Below are positions 33,625 to 42,327 of a stretch of DNA of 64,000 nucleotides, one piece after another (the stretch's first letter is position 1; the number at the start of each line of letters is the position of its first letter). This stretch comes from Candidatus Binatia bacterium (GTDB lineage Bacteria; Desulfobacterota; Binatia; UBA12015): contig DATCMB010000021.1 of NCBI GenBank assembly GCA_036563615.1, positions 248,001-312,000 of the forward strand, written 5' to 3'. A program made the translations under genes and the position numbers. A model generated the notes under the pieces. The model saw only the letters and a list, made by a program, of their open reading frames with translations. It had not been told where the DNA came from and did not search any database.

Positions 33625-35190
33625 ATGCGGAAGGCACCACGACTTCGGGCATCGGCATCGGCCGTCGCTCTGGCCCTCGCGGCGACGCTGCTCGCGGCGT
33701 GCTCCGACGCGCCGAGCGCGAGCCGGACGAGCTCCGAGGACGTCTGCGGCAGCGCGCCCGTCCTCGGCTACGGCTTCGACGTCTACGGCGGCTGGAAGGG
33801 CGTGCAGGTGCCGGCGACCGGGCGCTTCCAGATCGCCGAGATCGACGGCGTCTGGTGGCTCGTCACGCCGGAAGGCCACGGGATGTTCTCGAACGGCGTC
33901 ACGGGCATCGACCCCGAGGGCGACACCACGCGCGAGGGCCGAAACCCCTACGAGGAGAACATCCTCGCGCGCCACGGCAGCGTCGAGGCGTGGGCCGCGT
34001 CCACGCTCGAGCGCCTGTGCGACCTCGGCGTCGCGACGCTCGCCGGCTGGACCAACTCCGCGATCCACCTCTTCACCGGCAAGCGCGCCTACCCGGTGTC
34101 GGTTTCGTTCTACGACACGGCGCCCGGCGTGCCGGGCTGGCCCGTGGGCTACACCGGACGCCGCCTGCGCGACGTCTTCGACCCGACTTGGCCCGAGGAG
34201 GCGCTGCGCTTCGCGCGCGAGAGCTCGTCGCTCCAGACCTGCGCGTCCGACCCGTGGTGCTACGGCGTGTTCGTCGACAACGAGCTGCCGTGGGGCGCGT
34301 CGACGCTGTCGGTCGGGACGCACCTCGATGCATACTTGACGCTGCCCGCGGGCGCGCCCGGCAAGGTCGCGGTGCAGCGCTTCTTCGAGGAGCGCTACGC
34401 GGGCGACGTCGCGGCGTTCAACGCGGCGTGGGACCTCGACCTCGCGTCGTTCGACGACATCCAGCAGCTCACGCGCATCACCGACTGCGAGCTCGTCGAT
34501 CCGCTGGTCGACGACGACTGCCTGAAGCGCGAGCCTGCGCAGATCCGGCAGGACCGCATGGCGTTCGAGGCGCGCGTCGCCGGGCGCTACGGCGAGGTCG
34601 TGTCGGCAGCCCTCCACGAAGGGACGCCCGGCGTGCTGAACCTCGGCGTGCGGCTGTTCTCGATCTACACGCACCCCGACCTCGTGCGCGCGCTCGCGCC
34701 GCACGTCGACGTGATGTCGCTCAACGACTACGACTACGGCACCGTCGAGCGTCCGATCCTGCGCACGATCTCGGGCTGCGACGAGTTCGGCTACCTCTTC
34801 GCCACCGACGCGTTCACCGACCTCGCGACGCTGCACGAGCTCAGCGGCAAGCCGCTGATGGTCGGCGAGTGGTTCTACCGCGTCCGGCGCACCGACATCA
34901 CCGGCCCCGCGCTGCCGCCGCTCTTCCCGGAGGTCGAGACGCACGAGGAGCAGGCGGTCGCCTACCGCGCCTACGCGCAGCGGATGATCGACCTGCCGTT
35001 CGTCGTCGGCCACCACTGGTTCCAGTGGCAGGACCAGCCGCGCGAGGGTCGGCGCGACGGCGAGGCGCAGTGGATCGGCGTGGTCGACATCGAGGACGAC
35101 CTGCGCGAGCACCTCGCCCAAGCGATGCGCGAGGTGAACGCGACGCTGATCGAGAGCCGCGTCGCGCTGCGCGATCCGCAGGTACGCTGA
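33625..35190 (+). CDS. Agarase-like (GH50-type, clan GH-A) lipoprotein
   Basis: A 521-residue protein with a type-II signal: basic head, hydrophobic ALALAATLL, lipobox LAAC with C26. I chose the ATG at 33625, right after GGAGGA. WWLVTPEGHGMFSNGVTGID is a hallmark of agarase-like families. Two catalytic acids are visible: E220 in GVFVDNELPWG (general acid, NE pair at strand 4) and E415 in LMVGEWFYR (nucleophile at strand 7), as in clan GH-A. Expected on the outer or inner membrane surface, acting on beta-linked galactan-like sugars. Substrate is inferred. Confidence 0.7.
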   Translation: MRKAPRLRASASAVALALAATLLAACSDAPSASRTSSEDVCGSAPVLGYGFDVYGGWKGVQVPATGRFQIAEIDGVWWLVTPEGHGMFSNGVTGIDPEGDTTREGRNPYEENILARHGSVEAWAASTLERLCDLGVATLAGWTNSAIHLFTGKRAYPVSVSFYDTAPGVPGWPVGYTGRRLRDVFDPTWPEEALRFARESSSLQTCASDPWCYGVFVDNELPWGASTLSVGTHLDAYLTLPAGAPGKVAVQRFFEERYAGDVAAFNAAWDLDLASFDDIQQLTRITDCELVDPLVDDDCLKREPAQIRQDRMAFEARVAGRYGEVVSAALHEGTPGVLNLGVRLFSIYTHPDLVRALAPHVDVMSLNDYDYGTVERPILRTISGCDEFGYLFATDAFTDLATLHELSGKPLMVGEWFYRVRRTDITGPALPPLFPEVETHEEQAVAYRAYAQRMIDLPFVVGHHWFQWQDQPREGRRDGEAQWIGVVDIEDDLREHLAQAMREVNATLIESRVALRDPQVR

Positions 35191-35261
35191 ACGCGGAGCA
35201 CGCCGCCGGCCTCCGCGCTCGGAGGTCTCGACACCGAATCTCACCGGGATAGGATCGACTC

Positions 35262-38200
35262 GTGAGGCGGCGCTTCGTCGCATGGCTCCGCCGACCGAGC
35301 GTGCTGGTGCTGCTCGGCGTGCTGGTGCTGGCGATCGCTCTGCGGATCGCCCTGCCCTCGATCGTGCGCAGCGTGGCGGTCGACCAAGCCGACCAGGCGC
35401 TGGTCGGACGCATCACGCTCGAGGACGTCGACTTCGCGCTGCTGCGCGGCGGCGTCGCGCTGCACGGCGTCACGGTGTACGCCGACGAGCTCGCGCCGCA
35501 GGCGGAAGTCGGTGCGGATGCGACCGACGTGCGAGATGCGGCCGCGGCGCCGGCGACGTCGGAGCCGGTCGCGAACATCGGACGCCTGTGGGTGCGCATC
35601 GGCTGGCTGCCGCTGCTGCGCAAGACGATCGACGTCGCCGAGGTCGAGCTCGACGACTTCACGGTGCGCCTCGACCGCGCGCGCGACGGCGCGCTCGTCC
35701 TGCCTCGTCCGGTGCCGAGCGACGAGCCCGAGGCCGAGGAGCCCCCGCCCGCCGAGGAAGGGTCAGGCTGGGGCTTGCGGATCTCGCAGGTGCGGCTGCG
35801 CAACGGCCGCCTCGGCTTCCGCGACTTCGCCGCCGATCCCGAGCCCGAGCCGTTCGAGCTCGCGATCGACGACGTCACGGCGGGCAATCTGGTCTTGACG
35901 GTGGCCGGCGAAGGCCACGAGCCGGGTCACCTGACGCTCGAGGCGCGCATCGGCGAGGGCAGCCTCGCGCTCGACTCGCGCGTCGCGATGCGCGACGCCG
36001 GGCCGCACGTCGAGTCGACGATCACGCTGCGCGACCTGCCGGTCGATGGCACGCAGGTCTACCTGAAGGACCTCGGCTGGAGCGACATCAGCGGGCGCCT
36101 CGACGCGGAGCTGCAGCACGTCTTCGATGCCGAAGGACCGCACACCGCGAGCGGCACGGTTGCGCTGCGCGACCTCGAGATCGACGTGCCCGAGAACGAC
36201 GGGCCGGCGCTCGCGTGGTCGCGGCTCGACGTCACGCTCGGCGAGGTCGACGTCGTCGGGCAGAAGGCCGAGGTGTCGCGCGTCGCGCTCGATGGCCTGC
36301 GTCTGCCGCTGCGTCCGAACGAGCCCGAGCGCGCGGTGCCGCTGCTGCACGCGCTGCTCGCGAAGGATGCGTCGGGGCAGGAGGCGACGGCTTCGACCGC
36401 ACAAGATGATGCCACCCCCGCGCCGGGCGATGCGCCGGCCGCGCGCGAAGACGCGCCGGCCGCGGCGGAGGAGGTCGTGCCTGCTGACGCCGGGTCGGCG
36501 AACGGTGCGTCGACGGACGACGCCGTCGCGGACGCGGCAGACGCGAACGCCGCATCGTCAAGCAACGGGGCACCGAGCGACGCAGCAGCCGACGGCGCCG
36601 CGCCACCGGAACCCGCCGCCAACGAGCCAGCACTGCGCGATGCAGCTTCCGAAACCCCTGCCGCGGAACGACCGGCGTCGGGTGAAGCTCCAGCCGATGA
36701 CGCCTCCTGGACCTGGCGCGTCGCCGAGGTCGAGCTGCGCGACGCGACCATCGAGCTGGTGCGCGGCGAAGCAACCGTCCCGCTCGCGCTCGAAGCGACG
36801 CTGCAAGAGCTTTCGAGCGACGCGAGCGCGCGCAGCGAGGTGAGCGTCAAGGTCGCGCCGCCCGCCGGCACGATCGAGGTCGCGGGCGGCGTCGTGCAGC
36901 AGCCGCTCGCCTTCGACGGCACGGTGCGCGTCGCGCAGCTCGCGCTGCCCGAGCTGCTCGCCGCGATCGAGCAGCCGGTCCTGGCGCTGCTGCGCAGCGG
37001 CGTGCTCGACGCCGACCTGACGGTCGCGCTCGGACCGCCGTCGGGCGCCGGCGACCAGGCGGCGCGCGTCTCGGGCAAGGTCGCGCTCGCCAACCTCGAG
37101 GTCGCAGACCCGCAGTCGGCCGGCGACGCGTTCGGCGTCGCGTGGAAGAACGTCACGCTCGAGATCAGCGAGGGCGTCGTCCCCGCCGCGCTCGGCGGCG
37201 AGAGCAACGAGCCGATCCGTGCGACGCTCGCGAGCCTCGAGGTCGTCGAGCCCGCCGTGCGGGTGACGCGCACCGAGCGCGGCATCGTGCTGCCGGCGGC
37301 GCTCGGCGGCAGCGACGCTGCGTCGTCTGCGCCGGAGGGCGATGCGGCCGGCTCGAGCGAGGCGAAGCAGCCACCGGAGCCAGCGGCAGCGCGCGCGGCG
37401 GAAGCGCGTGACGCCGCCGCGAGCGAGCCTCCGGCGCCGGTCGACCTGCGCATCGCGCGCGCGACCATCGCGCGCGGGCGCATCAACGTCGAGGATCGCG
37501 CGGTGCGGCCGCCCTTCCGGAACGAGATCCTGCCGCTCGACGTCCGTGCGACCGGCGTGCGCTGGCCCGGCCCCGTGATCGAGGATCTGAAGCTCGACGC
37601 GAAGACCAAGCAAGGCGCGAAGCTGAACCTGACCGGCTCCGTGCGCGGCAACGCGACCAACCTGACGGCGAAGCTCGACGACCTGCCGCTCGAGCCGCTC
37701 AACCCCTACGCCTCCGGCACCGGCTACGGCCTCGGCGGCGGCACCGTCTCGCTCGAGTCGAAGGTGAAGATGACGGGCGACGCCTTCGACGCCTCGAACC
37801 GCCTCGTGCTCTCGCAGCTCACGATCACCGGCGAGCAGGGCGAGGCGCTCTTCCAGCAGCAGTTCGGCATCCCGCTGTCGCTCGCGCTCGCGCTGCTCAC
37901 CGACCTCGATGGAAAGATTTCGCTCGATATCCCGGTCGCCGGCGACCGCAGCGGCGCGAGCGTCGCGCTGGGCTCGATCATCGGCCAGGCGCTCACTAAG
38001 GCGATCCTCGGCGCCGTCACCTCGCCGCTCAAGCTGGTGATGGCGATCGGCACGGCCGGTGGAAAGGTCGAGAACGCGACGCCGCAGGCGATCGCGTTTC
38101 GTCCGGGTCGCGCCGAGCTCACCGAGAACGGCGAGGAGCTGGTCGAGAGGCTCGCAGAGCTCCTCGAGCGCTCGCCCGCGCTGCGCATCGAGCTGCGCGG

Positions 38201-38639
38201 CCGTGCCGGCGCCGAGGACGAGCGCTGGCTGCGCGAGCAGGCGCTGCGCGAGGAGATCGAGCAGAGCTCGGGCTTCTGGGGCACGATCGCGAACGTCGGC
38301 GAGCTCGACCAGCGCGAGGCGGTGCTGCCGGTGCTGCAGAAGCGCGCCAACGACGAGCCCGCGGACGTTCCCGAGGAGGCGCGCGAGTGGTTCGAGGAGC
38401 GCCTCGCGGAGCAGGACGTCCCTCCTTCGCGCATCCCCGAGCTCGCCGCCGAGCGCGCGCGGGCGGTGCAGGCGGCGCTCGTCGAGAAGCACGGCATCGC
38501 CACGGAGCGCGTCGCGCTGGCGGAGGTCGATGCGTCGCCGAGCGGCCAGCAGGCGCCGGAGGTGGCGCTCGAGCTCGGCGCCGGACCGGCGGCGTCGGCG
38601 AGCCTCGCGTCGAGCACGACCGCCGCGCCCGCGCCGTAG
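35262..38639 (+). CDS. DUF748/AsmA-family large envelope protein
   Basis: A 1125-residue protein starting at GTG. One membrane helix (SVLVLLGVLVLAIALRIALPSIV, ~12-33) anchors a periplasmic body made of AsmA-like repeats; IGWLPLLRKTIDVAEVELDDFTV and LRDATIELVRGEATVPLALEATLQEL are repeat units. Two Ala/Asp/Pro-rich linkers (about 368-482 and 687-726) break it up, with more relaxed codon use than the rest. The C-terminus carries AIAFRPGRAELTENGEELVERLAELLERSP, the DUF748 ending that resembles OmpA-type peptidoglycan-binding segments. AsmA-family proteins bridge inner and outer membranes to move phospholipids; that role is inferred. Confidence 0.87.
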   Translation: MRRRFVAWLRRPSVLVLLGVLVLAIALRIALPSIVRSVAVDQADQALVGRITLEDVDFALLRGGVALHGVTVYADELAPQAEVGADATDVRDAAAAPATSEPVANIGRLWVRIGWLPLLRKTIDVAEVELDDFTVRLDRARDGALVLPRPVPSDEPEAEEPPPAEEGSGWGLRISQVRLRNGRLGFRDFAADPEPEPFELAIDDVTAGNLVLTVAGEGHEPGHLTLEARIGEGSLALDSRVAMRDAGPHVESTITLRDLPVDGTQVYLKDLGWSDISGRLDAELQHVFDAEGPHTASGTVALRDLEIDVPENDGPALAWSRLDVTLGEVDVVGQKAEVSRVALDGLRLPLRPNEPERAVPLLHALLAKDASGQEATASTAQDDATPAPGDAPAAREDAPAAAEEVVPADAGSANGASTDDAVADAADANAASSSNGAPSDAAADGAAPPEPAANEPALRDAASETPAAERPASGEAPADDASWTWRVAEVELRDATIELVRGEATVPLALEATLQELSSDASARSEVSVKVAPPAGTIEVAGGVVQQPLAFDGTVRVAQLALPELLAAIEQPVLALLRSGVLDADLTVALGPPSGAGDQAARVSGKVALANLEVADPQSAGDAFGVAWKNVTLEISEGVVPAALGGESNEPIRATLASLEVVEPAVRVTRTERGIVLPAALGGSDAASSAPEGDAAGSSEAKQPPEPAAARAAEARDAAASEPPAPVDLRIARATIARGRINVEDRAVRPPFRNEILPLDVRATGVRWPGPVIEDLKLDAKTKQGAKLNLTGSVRGNATNLTAKLDDLPLEPLNPYASGTGYGLGGGTVSLESKVKMTGDAFDASNRLVLSQLTITGEQGEALFQQQFGIPLSLALALLTDLDGKISLDIPVAGDRSGASVALGSIIGQALTKAILGAVTSPLKLVMAIGTAGGKVENATPQAIAFRPGRAELTENGEELVERLAELLERSPALRIELRGRAGAEDERWLREQALREEIEQSSGFWGTIANVGELDQREAVLPVLQKRANDEPADVPEEAREWFEERLAEQDVPPSRIPELAAERARAVQAALVEKHGIATERVALAEVDASPSGQQAPEVALELGAGPAASASLASSTTAAPAP

Positions 38640-38675
38640 CGCGACGCCGCGTGCCGCATCTGCGTCACTCCGACG

Positions 38676-41312
38676 TCAGCGCGTCGCGAACGTCGCGCGC
38701 AGCATCTCGAGGTTCGCGGGTGCGAACGTCTCGTCGCGGGGATGCATCTTCCGGACGCGCGCGAGCTGCACCGCGAGCTGCGGCGAGCGTGGATCGTCGG
38801 CGAGCCACTGCGCGAGCATGACGGCGCACTCGCGCGGCCGGTGCTTGCAGGTCTCGTGCACCGCCTGCGCGCGCTCCTCGTCGCCGAGCCGCCCGCCGGA
38901 GAGCGCGGCCCAGCGCTGCAAGAGCGTCGGCGTGTCGCCGCGCGCCGCGGCGACACGCATCACCTCCGGGACCTGCGCCTCGCCGCCGCGGAAGAAGGCG
39001 CGCGCCGCGTGGTGGCTCAGGATCGGATGGAGCAGCGCGTGGATCGGTCCGTCGCCGATCAGCGCGTTGACCACGCCCGGCGGCAGCAGCTCGTGCGCGA
39101 GCAGCGCCGGCACGCCGTCCACGCCGGAGCGCTTCAAGCCGAGCATGAAGTCGACCTTGCGCGCCCGCTGCACGAGGCGCTCGAGATCGATCTCGGCGTC
39201 CGGCGCCTGGAAGCCGAGCAGCAGCAGGTCGTTGGTCATCGTGTACCAGACGGCGACGCGGTCGAAGACCGAAGCGTAGGTGCGCAGCACGATGTCGAGC
39301 GTCGCGTCGTCGGTCTCGTAGGTGTGGAACCACTGCGCGAGCACGCCGCCCGGCGCGAGGCGGTCGCGTGCGGCGGCGAGGAACTCGCGGCTGAACAGCA
39401 TCTCGACGCCGGTCACCCAGGGGTTGCTCGGCTCCGAGACGATGACGTCGAACGGCTGCCGGCTGCGGAGCAGCGCGCGATAAGCGTCGGACACGACGAC
39501 GCGCACCTTGTCGCTCTTGGACGCGTTCAGGTTGCCCTCGTCGAAGTACGGCGCCGCCTCCATGATCGCCGGCGAGATCTCGGCGACGACGATCTCGCGC
39601 ATCGTGCGCAGCGCGGCGAGCTCGCCGACCGTGACGCCCGTGCCCCAGCCGATGACGAACGCGGTCTCCGCGCGCTCGGCGAGCAGCGCCGGCACGAGCG
39701 CCGCGAGCCCCATCGTCGTGTAGTCGAGCGCGAGCGCGCCGTCGGGCTTGCCGTTGGTGACGATCGCGCGCGTGCGGCGTCCGGCCCAGATCGGGAACTC
39801 CTTGACGGTCACCGACGCGACCGGGTCGTCGCGGTGGTAGAGGATCTCGATCCCGTCGGTCTGGGCGAAGAAGGCGTCGGGGCCGACGTAGGTGCGCTTG
39901 GTCGGCGTACGGGTGCGGAAGAGCCCCGCCGACAGGCGCTGCGGCGACCAGTCCGGCAACGCGACCAGCACGACGAGCGCGAGCACGGCGCACGCGAAGC
40001 TCGCCGTGCGCAGACGCGCGCCGGGCATCAGCAGCGTCAAGATCGTCGTGCCGACGATCAGCGCGCCGCACGCGACCTCGAAGACGGCGTGCATGTCGAC
40101 CCAGAAGAAGAGCACGTAGCCGCCGAGCAGCGCGCCGAGCAGCGAGCCGACGGTGTTGAAGCTGTAGAGGCGACCCGCGACGGCGCCGAGGTCGCCGATG
40201 CGGCCGCGCAGGTGGTGGAAGAGCAGCGGCAGCGTCGCGCCCGAGAGCAGCACGGGCACGGCGAGCACCGCGAGCACCACGGCGAAGCACGTCAAGTAGT
40301 ACGCGTAGAACGCGCCGTCCTCGCTCGGGAACGAGACGCGCAGCACGTGCGCCCAGTACGGGGCGTTCTCGAGCTGGCTGTCGAGCAGCAGCAGCGCGCC
40401 GATCAGCGCCCACTGGCTCGCGATCGTCATCGCGGGCGAGATGCGCGGCAGCGCCGACACGCCGAAGCTGCCGAGCGCGATGCACAGCACGAACGCCGCG
40501 ACCACCATCGCGAACACGAAGTGCGACGAGCCGAAGGCGAGACCGGCGAGACGGATCAGCACCGTCTGCACGGTCATCATCGCGAAGCCCGAGAGCAGCG
40601 CGACGAGCGCGAACGCGGCAAAGCGCGGCACGACGGCGGGTGCATCCGTCGCCGCGGGCTCGGCGACGACGTTCGCCTGCGCGCGCGTCCCGAGCAGGAT
40701 GAAGACCGTGCCCGCGAAGAGATTGACCGCACCCATCGCGCGCAGCACGCCGACGAGCCCCAGCTCGGGCACGAGCCAGAACGCCGAGGCGAGCGCGCCG
40801 AAGAAGGCGCCCGCGGTGTTGAACGCGTAGACCAGCGCGTGCAGACGCGTCGCGTCCGCGACGCTGCGCGACAGCGCCTGCGTGAGCATCGGGATGGTGC
40901 CGCCCATCAGCACCGTCGGCGGGCCGATCAGCAGCGCCGCGAGGAGAACGTCGAACGCGAACGCGACGCCGGGCTGCGTGGTCGGCAAGCGATACGATGC
41001 CGCCTGCGCGAGCCCGAAGAGCCACGGGAAGGCGAACGCGTAGACGCCGATCGCCGCTTCGACGACGCCGTAGGCGAGCGCGAGGCGCGGCGGCGTGCCG
41101 CGCTCCGCGGCGCGCGCGACGAGGCGCGCGGTCACGCGCCCGAACAGCGCGTAGCCGACCGACAGCCCGCCGAGGAAGATCGCCAGCACCGCGGCCGTCG
41201 CCTCGCTGTGCGAGCCGAGCAGCGTCGCGAGGTAGCGCTGCCACGCGACCTCGTAGACGAGACCGCTCACGCCGGTGAGCAGCGTGAGGACGAGTGCGAT
41301 GAAGCGGGTCAA
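38676..41312 (-). CDS. MFS-like membrane domain fused to spermidine-synthase-like domain
   Basis: An 878-residue fusion. The start is a TTG with no clear ribosome site, but no in-frame ATG occurs nearby and the N-terminus (FIALVLTLLTGVSGLVYEVAWQRYL) is the conserved start of these fusions. About 14 helices occupy ~1-470. Then a Rossmann aminopropyltransferase-like domain follows: FVIGWGTGVTVGELAAL, VVAEISPAIMEAAPYF, FDVIVSEPSNPWVTGVEMLFS, LAQWFHTYE. The last ~150 residues are helical repeats. Members of this group have unproven polyamine-synthase activity; the D of the true active site (usually D-x-x-x-P-D) reads SEPSNP here, so a polyamine product is uncertain. Confidence 0.88.
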   Translation of the reverse strand: MTRFIALVLTLLTGVSGLVYEVAWQRYLATLLGSHSEATAAVLAIFLGGLSVGYALFGRVTARLVARAAERGTPPRLALAYGVVEAAIGVYAFAFPWLFGLAQAASYRLPTTQPGVAFAFDVLLAALLIGPPTVLMGGTIPMLTQALSRSVADATRLHALVYAFNTAGAFFGALASAFWLVPELGLVGVLRAMGAVNLFAGTVFILLGTRAQANVVAEPAATDAPAVVPRFAAFALVALLSGFAMMTVQTVLIRLAGLAFGSSHFVFAMVVAAFVLCIALGSFGVSALPRISPAMTIASQWALIGALLLLDSQLENAPYWAHVLRVSFPSEDGAFYAYYLTCFAVVLAVLAVPVLLSGATLPLLFHHLRGRIGDLGAVAGRLYSFNTVGSLLGALLGGYVLFFWVDMHAVFEVACGALIVGTTILTLLMPGARLRTASFACAVLALVVLVALPDWSPQRLSAGLFRTRTPTKRTYVGPDAFFAQTDGIEILYHRDDPVASVTVKEFPIWAGRRTRAIVTNGKPDGALALDYTTMGLAALVPALLAERAETAFVIGWGTGVTVGELAALRTMREIVVAEISPAIMEAAPYFDEGNLNASKSDKVRVVVSDAYRALLRSRQPFDVIVSEPSNPWVTGVEMLFSREFLAAARDRLAPGGVLAQWFHTYETDDATLDIVLRTYASVFDRVAVWYTMTNDLLLLGFQAPDAEIDLERLVQRARKVDFMLGLKRSGVDGVPALLAHELLPPGVVNALIGDGPIHALLHPILSHHAARAFFRGGEAQVPEVMRVAAARGDTPTLLQRWAALSGGRLGDEERAQAVHETCKHRPRECAVMLAQWLADDPRSPQLAVQLARVRKMHPRDETFAPANLEMLRATFATR

Positions 41313-41437
41313 GGAGGAGTCGTCGGCCGTCGGCTGCGGCCGACCGGCGAGCCTAGGCCGTGCGTCGCGCGACGGTCAAGGCGCTGCGCTTCGCGCGGGT
41401 CGTTCGGTGCGGAGATCCGGATGCAGCGCGGACGCCG

Positions 41438-42301
41438 TTACGGCTCGTCGACGCCGAACGTGTCGCACGCCGCGAGCGTCCCCTTCTCGAAGCCGCGGCG
41501 GAACCAGCGCGCGCGCTGCTCGGCGGAGCCGTGCGTGAACGACTCCGGCACGACGTAGCCCTGCGTGCGCTTCTGGATGCGGTCGTCGCCGACGGCGGAT
41601 GCGGCGCCGAGCGCCTCCTCGACGTCGCCGGCTTCGAGCACCGCCTTGGCGCGCTGGGTGTGGTTGGCCCACACGCCGGAAAGACAGTCGGCCTGCAGCT
41701 CGAGGCGCACCGAGAGCTCGTTCGCGACGGCGCGATCCGCGCGCTGCTGCGCGTCGCGGACCTTCCCCGCGACGCCGAGCAGGTTCTGCACGTGGTGTCC
41801 GACCTCGTGCGCGATGACGTAGGCCTGCGCGAAGTCGCCCTCGGCGCCGAAGCGCTCCTGCAGCTCGTCGTAGAACTGCAGGTCGATGTACACCTTGCCG
41901 TCGAGCGGGCAGTAGAACGGACCGACCGCCGCCTGCGCGAAGCCGCAGCCGGACTCGACCGCGCCCGAGAACAGCACCAGACGCGGCTCGCGGTACGCGC
42001 TTCCGATCTCGCTCGCGAAGACGTCGTTCCAGACGTCCTCGGTGTCGGCGAGCACGACCGCGACGAACTCGCGCCGCTCCTGCTCCTGCGCCGACTCCTG
42101 GTAGGGCTCGCCGGTCGTCGTGTCGGTCGCGGGTCCCGACACCTGCTCGAGGAGCTGCAGCGGGTCCTGTCCCGTGACGAGCGCGAACAGCAGCAGGACG
42201 ACGAGTCCCGTGCCGCCGATGCCGACGATGCCACCGCGCGAGACGCGGTGGCCGCGCACGTCCTCGATGTTGGCGCTCTGCCTGCGGCCCCGCCAGCGCA
42301 T
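41438..42301 (-). CDS. ypfJ: YpfJ-type neutral zinc metallopeptidase
   Basis: A 287-residue membrane-anchored protein: basic head, one helix at ~25-42 (GIVGIGGTGLVVLLLFALV), then a zincin domain with H165-E166-x2-H169 in YVIAHEVGHHVQNLLG and the third-ligand region ELQADCLSGVWANH. CGFAQAAVGPFYCPLDGKVYID is the conserved disulfide region of the family. Expected outside the cytoplasmic membrane. Role unknown; reported family name is KPN_02809/YpfJ. Confidence 0.9.
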   Translation of the reverse strand: MRWRGRRQSANIEDVRGHRVSRGGIVGIGGTGLVVLLLFALVTGQDPLQLLEQVSGPATDTTTGEPYQESAQEQERREFVAVVLADTEDVWNDVFASEIGSAYREPRLVLFSGAVESGCGFAQAAVGPFYCPLDGKVYIDLQFYDELQERFGAEGDFAQAYVIAHEVGHHVQNLLGVAGKVRDAQQRADRAVANELSVRLELQADCLSGVWANHTQRAKAVLEAGDVEEALGAASAVGDDRIQKRTQGYVVPESFTHGSAEQRARWFRRGFEKGTLAACDTFGVDEP

Positions 42302-42327
42302 GGCGGGTCTCTATCCCAGGTCGCGGG

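Noticed and set aside
36368-36710. Possible foreign or repeat insert inside the DUF748 gene
   Set aside because: It is an in-frame Ala/Asp/Pro-rich linker with relaxed codon use, common between AsmA-like repeats, and no repeat boundaries are visible.
35763-38492. Several long minus-strand frames opposite the DUF748 gene
   Set aside because: Low-complexity Arg-rich translations without ribosome sites; the plus-strand protein explains the region.
38742-41558. 938-codon open frame on the plus strand opposite the MFS-spermidine synthase gene
   Set aside because: Antisense shadow typical of high-GC DNA; the minus strand has the conserved fusion protein.
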